From NCBI GenBank assembly GCA_037157565.1, contig JAZHRO010000036.1, positions 136,578,501 to 136,642,500 on the forward strand: DNA of 64,000 nt, read 5' to 3'. The translations under genes were made by a program, and so were the position numbers. Every line of letters begins with the position of its first letter. Position 1 is the first letter of the stretch. The stretch is from Thalassia testudinum (lineage: Eukaryota; Streptophyta; Magnoliopsida; Alismatales; Hydrocharitaceae). Positions 54,321 through 64,000 of the stretch are shown one piece after another. Below the pieces are notes generated by a model. The model saw only the letters and a program-made list of their open reading frames with translations. It was not told the origin of the DNA and searched no databases.

Positions 54321-56527
54321 TGATAAACGTCAGTTTATCATCATTGTTATGCCTTAAAACAAACCTAGCTCTTAGGATTTTAACTACGCAAACGGATTTT
54401 TGGGCTACATTTAGGCATTCACATAGAATAGGCATCCATTGCATACTTGTCTTTTTAATGTGTTTATTTAAGTATTAGGGAGAAGCAGATAATCAAATCC
54501 CACAAACCCTAGCACTCAGAAAGGTAGAAGATGGAGAAGCTCAAATCAGCTGGGTCTCAGCTGGATCCAGCTCATCCCAGTTGGATCCAAGCTCATTCTA
54601 ACTGGATCAACCTATCCTTAGCTCCATTCAGCTCATCTCAACTGAATGGTAGCTCAAGCTAGTTCACCTTAGCTCCATTCAGCTCACCTCAACTGGATGG
54701 CAGCTCAGACTAGCTCAAGTCAGTTGATCTCAGCTCCATTCCAGCTCCTCCCAGCTCAAGGCAATTCACTAGAAGCTCTACTTGACTAGGATTAGCTACT
54801 GCTATCAACTAGTTAAGCCTAGTCAACTGAAGAAGTTCTTAACCAGCTCAGGTTAGCTCAACTCCAGCTCTCGAAGACTCAGATCAGCTCAACTTAGTTG
54901 TGTTGAGCTACTTGACCTAAGCTAACTACCCCACCTAGCTGGGTAGTCTTTGGGAAGACCAGCTCCAACTCACCTCAGCTCAGAACAGAAGAAGCCAGCT
55001 CAGATTAGCTTGGTTTAGCTACTAGCAAGAACTAGGTAGCTAAGCTAGCTACTGAGCTCCACTTCAGCTATCTTCAGTACCCATCTACTCAAGTTAGCTC
55101 CGATGCAGCTCCTCTCAGCTCCTCCTCTAAAACCCTAACTCTCCTACCTTCTCCCCTATTCCCTACTAGCTAAAGCTAGCTTAGCTAGCCTAAGCTCCAC
55201 TGCTCCTCAATGGCCATACAAGCCTAACCCTAATTCCCACCTACTTAGCTCCCACCTTCTCTACCTCATTTTGGCACTAACATACCCACATCCTTTCACC
55301 CCAACACCACCTCCAAAAGTCACCTACAAAGTGGCGCCGACCACCCCCATAACCACCCAAGTTGGAGCCAAGAATTCCCTCCAAAACCCATTTCATCTCC
55401 ACCTTACATCTACCCTTTAATCCCATCCTAGCCCTTAATTAGTGGTGCCACCTAAGTCCTTCTAGAAGCCCCATTTTTGGTGCCAACTCTTTGGTGTCTC
55501 TCCACCACCAAGAGGCATGACAACCACCCATAACCACCACCTCCAACACCCTTTGGGTTGGCACCAATAATCCCCTCCATTGGATCCCTTAACCACCCAC
55601 CAAACCTAATCCTAACCCTCCACATATACCTCACGCCAACCACCACCTTCCTACCCTATTAATAACCCTTCTAGCCACTGCTTAAAGGCCATCCTTGGCT
55701 ACCATTATCCACCTAGATACATCTCCATTTTCGGCCAAGGAAGAAGGATAGAAGAAGATCAAGGGGGCAACATACTCGCCCTCTTGGTGCCTTCTTCTTC
55801 ATCTCTCTTCTTCCTTGTGCTACGCCAAGGAGCAAGCCTACTTCAAGGAGGATGGCTAGGCAAGAGCAAAAAGGGTGTTGAACATCCACCCTTAGAGGAG
55901 GAACAGAGGAGGATACCAGGAGCTTGAAGAGTTCTCTTCATAGTATGGGAGCAGCCTCACTTGGAGTGAGAGCCCTTCACTACTTGGATGATATCTTTTT
56001 CTTCATCTTTACCATCTTCTTTTGTATTAGCTAATGTTTATTTTCATCTTTTTCTAACAAGCATTCTGCTACAAGTACTTCATTTTTATAGCAATACAAA
56101 GTTTTTATTCACCTTCCAATTCTATATTATTTTGTTGTAGTGTGTTTTCAATATCTTAGCAACTTTGTGTACACACCACTCTTCCCTTTTAATTACCCTA
56201 GGCACACTTACTTAGGGTGAGCTTAGAAGAGAAATTTTCTTCTTGTCACTTAGGGTGTAGTTTTCCAACTCGCATAGTTTCGCTATCTCATCTTTATGTT
56301 GGTTGATCATTTCAAAATCATAAAATCTCAAAAATACAAAACAACAAAAATATAAGTGAAGTTTTGAGAGAGCAAGAGAGAGAATTTGATAATCAACTAA
56401 CAAATTGCCTCTGGACTATCCTAGATACCACTACTATCTAGGTTATAAATTTTAAAAGTTGATTGTGATTCACGCGTTACAACGACATGAAATACATTAA
56501 TTAACAAAATGCGTATTTTCGGCATCA
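54321..56527 (+). repeat. Solo LTR of a gypsy (Athila/Tat-like) element
   Basis: About 2207 bp, starting TGATAAACGTC and ending CGGCATCA. The last 90 bp (CGTTACAACGACATG..ATTAACAAAATGCG) resemble the end of the O LTR. It has no primer site, internal region or coding sequence. It lies inside copia RT. The flanking 5-mers (actac and atggt) do not match, so either the duplication has decayed or boundaries are off by a few bases. Confidence 0.65.
54540..55200 (+). repeat. AGCT / CAGCTC repeat array in the solo LTR
   Basis: Dozens of AGCT palindromes, often as CAGCTC, GCTCA or TTAGCTC, at about 8-20 bp intervals. Longer imperfect units such as CTCCATTCAGCTCA(T/C)CTCAACT occur around 54630-54700. 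The density falls after 55200. Confidence 0.8.
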
Positions 56528-57159
56528 ATGGTTAGTAGACTTGATATACTTTTTAATACTTGTCTGTGTGCTAGATTTCAAGTAGATCCTAAAGAATTTT
56601 ACCTAAATGCCTTAAAAAGGATACTTAGGTACCAACTTAACACTATTGATCTCGATATGTTCTACCTCAAATCAGCCACACTTGACATACTCTCCTATTG
56701 TGATGCTGATTATGTGAGAAGTCAGCCTGATCGCAAGAGTACTAGTGGAAAATGTCAATTTCTCGGAAATTCCTTAATATCTTGGGTTAGCAAGAAATAG
56801 AATAATGTTTCCTTGTCCATAACTGAAGCTAAGTACATTGCTGCCTTTTTAGCATGTCTACAGATCTTGTGGATGAAACAAACACTTAGAGATTTTGGAC
56901 TAAATTTTGAAAGCACTAGGATTCTTTATGATAATACTAGTGCAATAAACCTGTCCAAAAATCCCATTAAACATTCTAGGTCAAAATATATAGACATTAG
57001 ACACCACTTTTTTGGAGATTATTCCCTAAAGAAGGAAATAGGCTTAGAATTCATTTAAACAGAGGAACAAATAGATATACCTTCACAAAACCTCTAGTAG
57101 AAGAAAAATTCATACTCATAAGAAGATACTTAGGCTTAACAAAACTTGCTGAACTTTGA
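56528..57159 (+). pseudogene. pol: Copia RT C-terminus and RNase H
   Basis: Continues the RT gene with LDILFNTCLCARFQ and LNALKRILRYQ. RNase H follows: YCDADYVRSQPDRKSTSG (first Asp), TEAKYIAA, LYDNTSAINLSKNPI, HSRSKYIDIRHHF. A stop at 56798-56800 and a frameshift near 57060-57080 precede the pol end (IFTKPLVEEKF..., TGA 57157-57159). Confidence 0.85.
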
Positions 57160-57983
57160 TTGTTTATTGTTTTGTCTTGAAAGCCATTGGTCGATCAAAC
57201 AAATTGTGTTGATCGATTAATAGTTGATTGATCAAATGTTTATTCTAATCGATCAATCTTTGAATCTTTTAGGTAGAAAATTTGCCTAAAAAATTTTCAA
57301 CTTTGATCGAGCAAATGTTGGTTTTGATCGATCAAGTTTTGAGTGGGAGTTTTCCCTCCATTGGAAATTTAATTTTCATTGATCAATCTCTCTTTTTGAC
57401 CGACCAAAATTGAATTTGGTTGACCAATCTGTGTTTTGATTGACCAAATCAAGGTGGATTTGATCTCGCCAAAGATTTCGTTTGATGATTCAAATCACTT
57501 GATTTGATCACCAATCACGATTAATTGTTGATTTTGATCTCTAATCACCTACCACCTTATTTGCATCACCTATTCTCTATAAAAATAACTTTTTACCATA
57601 ACTTTTATCACTACAAAACTCTCTTCATCAACCAAAACCTTACCACACCTCTAACCAAAATCCAAGACCCGACCAAAGTGATCCCCTCTCCACCATCAAC
57701 CACCATTTCACCAACCAAACCGCCGCCACCTTCTCTGACTAAGCCTTGGTCGACCACCTCCGGTGTCCCCTCCGTCGATGCTTCTCGCTACCACCATCCC
57801 TCGTCGACCATCCGGCCACCTCCAACGAGCCTTGTCCTTGTCCAACCTCCTCCTCACTGCCCACCAGGTCGATCCTTGTTGATCCTTGGTATATCCCGTT
57901 TCTCTACTTATTTTCTATCAAACTTGTCACTTTGATCTTATTTTGATGTGTTTTTCTTGTGTTTTTTATAATTTTGTTATCAT
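57160..57983 (+). other. Copia 3' region with TTGATCGATCAA repeats and a C-rich tract
   Basis: 57190-57460 has about ten copies of TTGATCGATCAA-like palindromes at about 20-35 bp intervals. From 57600 to 57880 is a C-rich/ACC-rich tract that yields a Pro/Ser/Thr-rich ORF in two frames. SIRE elements can have an env-like gene here, but I see no signal peptide, coiled coil or membrane pattern, and do not call a gene. Confidence 0.55.
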
Positions 57984-57996
57984 AAAAAAGGGGGAG
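57984..57996 (+). promoter_or_regulatory. Copia polypurine tract
   Basis: AAAAAAGGGGGAG ends two bases before the LTR start TGTTAATACC. Canonical for SIRE-like copia. Confidence 0.85.
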
Positions 57997-57998
57997 TA

Positions 57999-59100
57999 TG
58001 TTAATACCCTTATTTTGATATAACAAAATTATGTTTTTATTGTAAACTAACTCATACAGGTTAAGTTAAATTATAGCATGGTTGCGTCTTCATCAATATC
58101 TTCCAAATACATCAAGGACAAAGAGGACTTGAGGACTTTTTAATTTTATTGAATCTATAATTATGTACGGAACCTTAATAAGGAAACAACCGGAAGTTTT
58201 CGCTTTTCGCAAAAATCATTTTCTTTTGAATGTTTGTCAATTCTAATGTTGATTGACCAAAATTTCCTTTTGATCAACCAGACCTTGATCGACCAACTTA
58301 TTGTCTTAATCGATCAAATACCTCTAACGATCATATTCTTTTTTTATTGATCAACCCATTTTATTTAATCGATCAAATATATTGAATTTCTTTTGAAATC
58401 TTTTGATCAAAATACCCTTTTAATCGATCAATATTGAATTGATCAATACCTTGTTTTAATCGACCAAATATAGTTTTGATCAACCAAACATTTATTTTGA
58501 TCGATCAAAGTTGTGTTACTAGAAATTCCAAAATAGGTTGAAAAATACCTATAAATAGGACCTTCACCCCCTCTCTCAAACACACCTCAAGAACTTTTAA
58601 AGAGAAAAACACACCTACTCTCTCTAGTACTTTTGCACCTCTGCGCCTACAACTACCGCTATTTAAAGCACACTCCCTTACGATTCAAGAAAGCTCAGTT
58701 TGTTTTAAATATTGTTGAGGTTCCTTAAGAAATAGTCATATTATTCTATTCTGTTATTCTTGTTCTGGGAATCCAAGTTGTGTTGGAAGTCTTGTTGTTC
58801 TTCTCTTAGTCATGTGTAGAAGATGTTTGTAAGAGATTGTGCCACCCTCGTTCAAGTAGTACGTGATAGTGGATTTGATTAGCATCAACTAATCGAGAAA
58901 ATCCTAAGCTTGGAGGCCTTGGTAGTGGTTTTCACCCGAAAAGGGTTTCTATTTTAAAATCAGGTGTTATTTTTCTGGTTTGTGCTTATTCATTTTTTAT
59001 CTATGGTAAATGATTTTTTAAGTTCTATTTTAAATAGGTATTACACTATTCACCCCCTTCTAGTGCATACTTGATCCTATAGGCTCTGCTTGCACTCACA
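57999..59100 (+). repeat. Copia middle LTR, shared by two internal regions
   Basis: 1102 bp from TGTTAATACC to CACTCACA, with a purine tract directly before and a primer site directly after. It is thus 3' LTR for the left copy and 5' LTR for the right one. 58240-58520 holds about twelve TTGATCGATCAA-like palindromes. Confidence 0.85.
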
Positions 59101-59102
59101 TC

Positions 59103-59114
59103 TGGTATCGAAGC
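59103..59114 (+). promoter_or_regulatory. Copia copy 2 primer binding site
   Basis: TGGTATCGAAGC, two bases after the LTR; initiator tRNA-Met complement with one mismatch. Confidence 0.8.
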
Positions 59115-59131
59115 TAAGTTTTACTCCAGTT

Positions 59132-60699
59132 AGGATGTCAATTCTTTAAGGTATACATTGAGGGTCAATCTGTGGTTAGACCACCCCTATTCAATGGCAC
59201 TAATTATGGATATTGGAAGATCAGAATGCAAATATTTTTGGAATCAATGGATTACGAAGTATTGGCCGTGATAGCATCCAAATACACTAAACCAGAAAAG
59301 GAGTAGCCATCACTACCGACCAAAAGAAGATAGCCACGCATAACGCCAAGGCCTTGAATGCTATCTTCTGTGTTCTATCCAAAGAAGAATTCAACAGTCT
59401 CCGCTTGCAAAACCACATACAAGATCTGGAACATTCTTGAGGTTACTCACGAAGGGACTTCAAAAGTGAAAGAGACTCGAGTCAATCTCCTTACCCAGAA
59501 GTACGAGCTATTTCGAATGAAAAAGGGGGAGACCATCAAGCATATGTATACAAGATTCACTAATATCATCAATTCTCTGAGAAACCTGGATCAGACAATC
59601 ACGAATGAGGCATTGCTTCACAAGATACTCAAATCCCTCACAAGTGACTTTGAAACAAAGGCAACCGCGATTCAGGAGTCAAAGGATTTCTCAATGCTTC
59701 AATTGGATGATCTCATAGGTAGTCTATGGCCTATGAAGTTCCAACTCAAGCACATGAAGGAGCACGAAGGCGAAGGAAAGAAAAAGAAAGATCTTGCTCT
59801 CAAAGTAGACACCGACACTGAGGAATAAAAATGGAAAACAAAGAGGATATAGCACTTCTCTCCAGAAAATTCAAAAGGTTCCTAAAGAACAAAAAGAGAT
59901 GGAAGAAGAGCCTCAAGAAAATCAAGTCATCTACTACAACTGCAAGAAGAAAGAGCACATGAGAAATGAATGTCCTCAACTCATGAAGGAGAATGACAAA
60001 AAGAAGGCTTAGACATTTTCCAAACGTGAAGCAAAGAAGGCTTTGCAAGTGACATGGGATGATAGAGATACAAGCTTAGAAGAATAGAGTGAAGACACTT
60101 CAAGCGAAGAAGTACTCTACGGTCTTATGGCAATCAAAGATAAGGTATTGTCTTTTACTTTTGATGAATTATTAGAAACATTTTATGAGCTCCATGAGCT
60201 CCATGATCTCCATGATTTAGCAAAAGAATTTAAAGTAGCTAATAGGAAATTAACTAGAGACCTAGATGATGAAATTAACGTAGGGAATTATGCTGAATGT
60301 TTAAATAAACAATTATCTAAAGAGATCACCTCTCATAAGGCTCATATTAACTCACTTCAGAAAGAATTAGGAAAATTAAAACAAAAGTCTATTGCTTTTG
60401 TAAATGACCTATCTAAGTTTACCAAAGGAAGAGCAAATCTAGAAAATCTATTGGGCACACCAATCCAAATCCTATCTATTGGGTTAGGATATATTCTTAA
60501 TAATGATCATGAAGCGTCCACTTCACAATCTGATACACAAATTCCCCCTAGTCCTAAGGCTAATAATAAGTCCATGATTAAACAGGCACCTACTAACAAA
60601 ACTGGACCCAAACAAAAATGGGTACTAAAAAGATATTTGCAATCTTGTTTTGTAGGAAACTTTCAAGAATTAAAAGTACTCAGATTAGATCTATCATAA
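59132..60699 (+). pseudogene. gag: Copia copy 2 gag
   Basis: Starts at ATG 59132, broken within five codons. VVRPPLFNGTNYGYWKIRMQ is readable in another frame. The core is open at 59358-59828 (KKGETIKHMYTRFTNIINSLRNLDQ; LQLDDLIGSL). The zinc knuckle at about 59935-59980 (YNCKKKEHMRNECP) lacks its second Cys. The acidic, coiled-coil tail is open from 60127 to 60699. At least three frameshifts. Confidence 0.8.
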
Positions 60700-60769
60700 A
60701 AAAAGATGGAAACCTTGTACCTGTAAGGAGAAACACTGGACCTCACAAATATAAACTAATGACAAATCC

Positions 60770-60970
60770 AAGGAAAATGAAGATGGGTTATGGACAATGG
60801 TTGTTTGAAGCACATGATAGGAGAAGACTTGTTCCTCAACCTCAACCGCAAGGAAGGTGGTTCATTCACCTTTGGCAACAACCACAAGGGTCATATTACC
60901 GGTATTGGCCAAATCGATAACTCCAAAACTTTTTTGATAATGTTCATCTTGTTAGTTGCTTAAAACATAA
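60770..60970 (+). pseudogene. Copia copy 2 protease segment
   Basis: MDNGCLKHMIG at about 60790-60822 is the active-site region, with Asn in place of Ser after the catalytic Asp, as in copy 1 (MDNSYSKHMTG). It is followed by FTFGNNHKG and a frameshift before the pre-integrase region. Confidence 0.65.
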
Positions 60971-60971
60971 C

Positions 60972-62054
60972 TTGCTTAGTATAAATCAAACATGTGATAA
61001 AGGTTATAAAGTCACTTTCACTTCAAAAGGTTTTAAAATTAGGGATAAAAATTCAAAGGAAATCCTTTTGATCGAAGACAGATCAAAAGACATCTACACT
61101 ATTGACTTTAACAAATGCAATGATCTTAATTGCTTGGTTGCATCAAATGATGAGTCAATATTGTGGCATCGTCGACTCAGTCATGTCCACATGCGAAAAA
61201 TAAAAAAGCTTCTGAAACACAACTTAATACGAGGTTTACCTAAGATTTCCTACAGAAAGAAAAACCTCTGTTCATCCTGTGAACTAGGAAAACTACATAA
61301 AACTTCTTTCAAACCTAAAAACATGGTTAGCACTTCCAGGTCACTTGAGTTGATCCACTTAGATCTTTTCAGACCAACCAAGTTTAGAAGTCTAAATGGG
61401 TGCAAATACTGTCTTGTCTTGATTGATAACTTCTTTAGATTTATTTAGGTATTATTTTTAAGATCTAAAGATTCTACTTTCAAGGAATTTAGAAAATTAG
61501 CCAAGAGAATTCAAACTGAATCTAGCTTACCCATCACTAGGATTGGGAGTGATCATGGAGAAGAATTTGAAAATGAAAAATTCCTAGATTTCTGCTCTAC
61601 TTTTGGGATAAAATAAGAATTTGCTTTTCCTAGAGCAATTCCTCAAAAAGGTGTTGTAGAAAGAAAGAATAGAGCCCTACAAGAGTGTGCCTGCACTATG
61701 CTGTGCGAGTCAAAGCTACCTCAGTACTTTTAGGCTGAGGCTGTAAACAGTGCTTGTTATATCCAAAATAGGGTTTCTATTAGACCTATACTTGAGAAAA
61801 CATCCTTTAAACTTTACTTTGATAGGACTCTTAAGATCTCTTACTTTAAAGTATTTAGTTGCAAGTGTTTCATACTGAATACAAAGGAGAACCTGGATAA
61901 GTTTGATGCAAAAAGTGAGGAAGGAATCTTTCTAGGATACTCCTCTAGAAGTAAAGCCTATAGAGTCTTTAATAAGAAGAAATTGGTAGTTGAAGAGACT
62001 CTGTATGTGCCTTTTGATGAAGCAAATCAGTTAGATAATGCATCAAGAGTTTAG
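60972..62054 (+). pseudogene. Copia copy 2: pre-integrase zinc finger and integrase
   Basis: One frame with stops TAG 61446-61448, TAA 61614-61616, TAG 61731-61733 and TAG 62052-62054. The HHCC zinc finger is complete (LWHRRLSHVHMRK..., CSSCELGK, 61162-61300). The integrase core has HLDLFRP, IGSDHGEEF (second Asp) and GVVERKNRALQE (catalytic Glu). The C-terminal YSSRSKAYRVFN region is present; after 62054 copia homology ends and RT is absent. Confidence 0.85.
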
Positions 62055-62755
62055 TGTTAACTTGCAATGCAAGGAGGTTGAGAACCTGTGGACAAAAATT
62101 CAAAAAATATACTACTATATCATGGGCCTTATTATTGTAACAAGATGGAGGTGGGATGAAGTGGACTTGCTACTTCCAAATGATGAAGACGATGCATGGA
62201 TGAATGTAAGTAGAATTGCCTTTACTTTCTACAAAGCATTGTTCAAAATCAGTAGTTCTTAAAGATGGTTGTTTCTTTGCAAGATTGATTGTAGGTATCA
62301 TTGGTTACATGGTCGGGCGATAATACTTGCAATTTGCACTTGTGTGAAAAATTATGGATAATATGTAGAAGGTCAAACGTGCGGTCCTCTTAACTATGAA
62401 GTACATCCTAAGTATGGATGTTGCTTGATAATGCCAATGTTTACGAATTACCTTGTAAAGCTTTCCCCTCATTTGTAGTACATACTATCGATGGTGGAAT
62501 GGTAACTTTGTAATGATAATTTTGATGTTATGCATAGAAGATTCATCATGTCGAAAGTCCATTTTGTGATGCCTTCAATGCTAAATGACCTCCATTTACA
62601 TTCACAAACCCCACACAAAGTAGTAAGCCAACACTTGAAAATGTCGTTGCAAATTGGCCATGATTATTGCGAGAACAATGCAAATGACATCATGATATGA
62701 TGTACATAATTCTCTCGTAGGATGGAATTTATATTTACTGATGTGGATGACTTCT
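62055..62755. other. Unassigned interval right of copia
   Basis: About 700 bp with short unsupported ORFs on both strands (62038-62262 plus, 62602-62871 minus). No domain recognised. It may belong to the DNA transposon whose repeats follow. Confidence 0.4.
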
Positions 62756-62784
62756 TCCTTATCAATGCAATGAGGAACACAATA

Positions 62785-63115
62785 ATCTGCACCTACACCG
62801 ACGGTCAATAACCGTTGGTATAGGTCAAAATTAGCGTCGCTGTAGGTCCAAAGAGCTATTTCGACAGTCATTTGAGCTGTTATCTTAGGAGGCGTTGCTG
62901 TAGGGTATACCGATGGTTAAAATCATCGGTGTTGTACCTGAAGTTACAGCGACAGTCGTGTTTCCAAGAGCCTTTGATCATTGCCAAAAGTGACTCTTAT
63001 GACTGTTGATATAGACCTATAATGCTAACGAAAGCCTTTGCAAATGTAATGTAGAAGACTTTATCAACGAAAAATCATTGGTAAAACCGTCACTATAGAT
63101 AAATAAGTTATCCCC
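62785..63115. repeat. CACTA-like subterminal inverted repeats
   Basis: Repeated short inverted words: CACCGACGGTCAATAACCGTTGGTATAGGTC (62793-62823), TACCGATGGTTAAAATCATCGGTG (62908-62931) and scattered (T/A)GCGTCGCTGTAGG, CAGCGACAG. CCGACGGT / ACCGT(T/C)GG pairs around TCAATA are characteristic of CACTA subterminal regions. No CACTA terminus or transposase was found in view. Confidence 0.55.
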
Positions 63116-64000
63116 CTTCATAATACATACATTAACACTTATATCTGTTAATGCTACCGTCAATGTCTTTGATGAATATAAAAAATATATCCCTAGTACA
63201 TCATCATTGAGATGCCCTTGAATTTAATATTTAATTTCTTATTATATATCATACATAAATGGAACTTTCTCCTCTTATGAGATCAACTAAGCATGTAAAC
63301 AAACAATTAAAGTTACAAATCATTCAATCCAAATAAGACATATTTTAGAAACATTAAGCATTAATAACAAAGAAAAATGATTTTAATCATCAACAAATAT
63401 TTCCTTTAACTTGAAGTGGATAAGTTTTATGAGTACTATCTATGCAAAATTTTTTCAAACACAAATTATTGTCTAAAATGATATATACAACAAAACATGA
63501 AAAAATAATTCTTCACTTGAAGTAATCCTCAAATCTCTAGCTTCCATGAATGTCACTAATCCTCACATTTTCTACGAAAATAATCAAAATTATCATTATT
63601 AAAAGTATTAAGAAAAAGATAATTATCAAATAAAATAGAAGTCAAGTAAGAAACAAACATTGGTATATATATAGACCAAAATCATAGACTATCTAAATTT
63701 ATATTCATAAATCAAATTTATATCATTGGTATGTGCATAATGTTTATGAGATGGTATCATATACATCTCATATAATTTATATCTATGTATATCATGTTTC
63801 TTGGATGTTGATGCCATTCATATAATTTTTCTTTGGGATTTTCATCCTAATCCACCATCTTGAACAACACACTTGGGCAAAGCATTTTTCTGAGAGGAAC
63901 ATGCGCATCTTGTCACAAGGTTTGAACAAGGCTTGGTTTTCAACCAAGAAGATTCATTTTGAGTTGTCGATAAAACTGGGAATGCAGCTCCAGGCACTTT
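63116..64000. other. AT-rich right edge, nothing recognised
   Basis: Strongly AT-rich to about 63830, then slightly more balanced sequence to the window edge. No ORF of interest, no terminus. Probably interior or flank of the DNA transposon to the left. Confidence 0.4.

Larger units (their letters stand above)
45494..62054 (+). mobile_element. Tandem SIRE-like Ty1/copia remains
   Basis: Order on the plus strand: decayed LTR (45494-45889), primer site, gag, protease, start of GAG-pre-integrase region (to about 49330), foreign insertions, C-terminal RT and RNase H (54255-54320, 56528-57159), purine tract, LTR (57999-59100), primer site, second gag, protease, integrase (to 62054). Two internal regions thus share the middle LTR. 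The copies are diverged (Gag roughly three quarters identical by eye), and the second lacks RT, RNase H and its 3' LTR within view. Confidence 0.7.

Noticed and set aside
57525..57935. Pro/Ser/Thr-rich ORF before the copia purine tract as env-like gene
   Set aside because: Composition follows a C-rich tract, two frames are open, and no signal peptide, transmembrane or coiled-coil pattern is visible.
1..64000. Host genes, tRNA or rRNA genes, organelle DNA
   Set aside because: I looked for conserved protein motifs outside transposons, tRNA cloverleaf boxes and rRNA signatures and found none. tRNA-like words are only primer sites. A covariance-model search would be decisive.

Overview
This is a stretch of plant nuclear heterochromatin made almost entirely of transposable elements. 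I see no convincing host gene, tRNA, rRNA or organelle sequence. The evidence for an angiosperm is the set of families present: Tekay/Del chromovirus, Athila-like Ty3/gypsy, SIRE-like Ty1/copia, plant RTE and L1 LINEs, PIF/Harbinger and CACTA remnants. The tRNA primer sites are also of plant type (initiator Met and Asp). I cannot name the species.

Positions 1-42668 are one nest of insertions that can be read layer by layer, because most boundaries carry LTR ends and matching 5-bp target duplications. The outermost layer (D) is an old minus-strand LTR, split into 1-352 and 41469-42668. Inside it sits an Athila-like element (O, 353-41468, duplication gtggt). O carries an antisense RTE LINE fragment in its leader (about 2029-3254), a Tekay element in gag (A, 4993-13747, duplication ggttg) and a second Tekay element after pol (B, 18832-39103, duplication cttaa). 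The 5' LTR of B is in turn split by a young element C (21117-31061, duplication gttac). LTR divergence agrees with the order: about 12 differences in 2759 bp for C, about 50 in 2.7 kb for A, a few percent for B, more for O.

A, B and O carry different lesions. A lost gag and the protease active site by a deletion at a 7-bp microhomology, and has two damaged integrase residues. B has full gag but one in-frame TGA after the RT and a changed RNase H catalytic residue. O keeps one reading frame over about 5.6 kb (A removed) with nine internal stops, all TAG or TGA, and no frameshift. C has no gag or pol. In their place is one intact 543-codon ORF for an acidic protein I do not recognise, framed by Athila-type signals (tRNA-Asp primer site, a hairpin after the ORF, internal and terminal purine tracts). 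C is the youngest insertion and the best candidate for something undescribed.

Positions 42669-64000 hold older, broken elements: an L1 LINE end (zinc finger plus RNase H), an unassigned AT-rich stretch, and a SIRE-like copia tandem. The tandem reads LTR-gag-PR, then RT/RNase H, a middle LTR at 57999-59100, then a second gag-PR-IN. It is interrupted by a CACTA end, a MITE-like piece, a PIF/Harbinger element (Myb-like ORF and DDE transposase, both broken) and a gypsy-type solo LTR (54321-56527). The right end has CACTA-like subterminal inverted repeats and AT-rich sequence.

A theme across unrelated LTR families is dense arrays of short palindromes: GACGTC in Tekay (and one hairpin in C), CCTAGG in Tekay, AGCT in the solo LTR, GATCGATC in copia. 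Several short hairpins also keep their pairing while their bases change.
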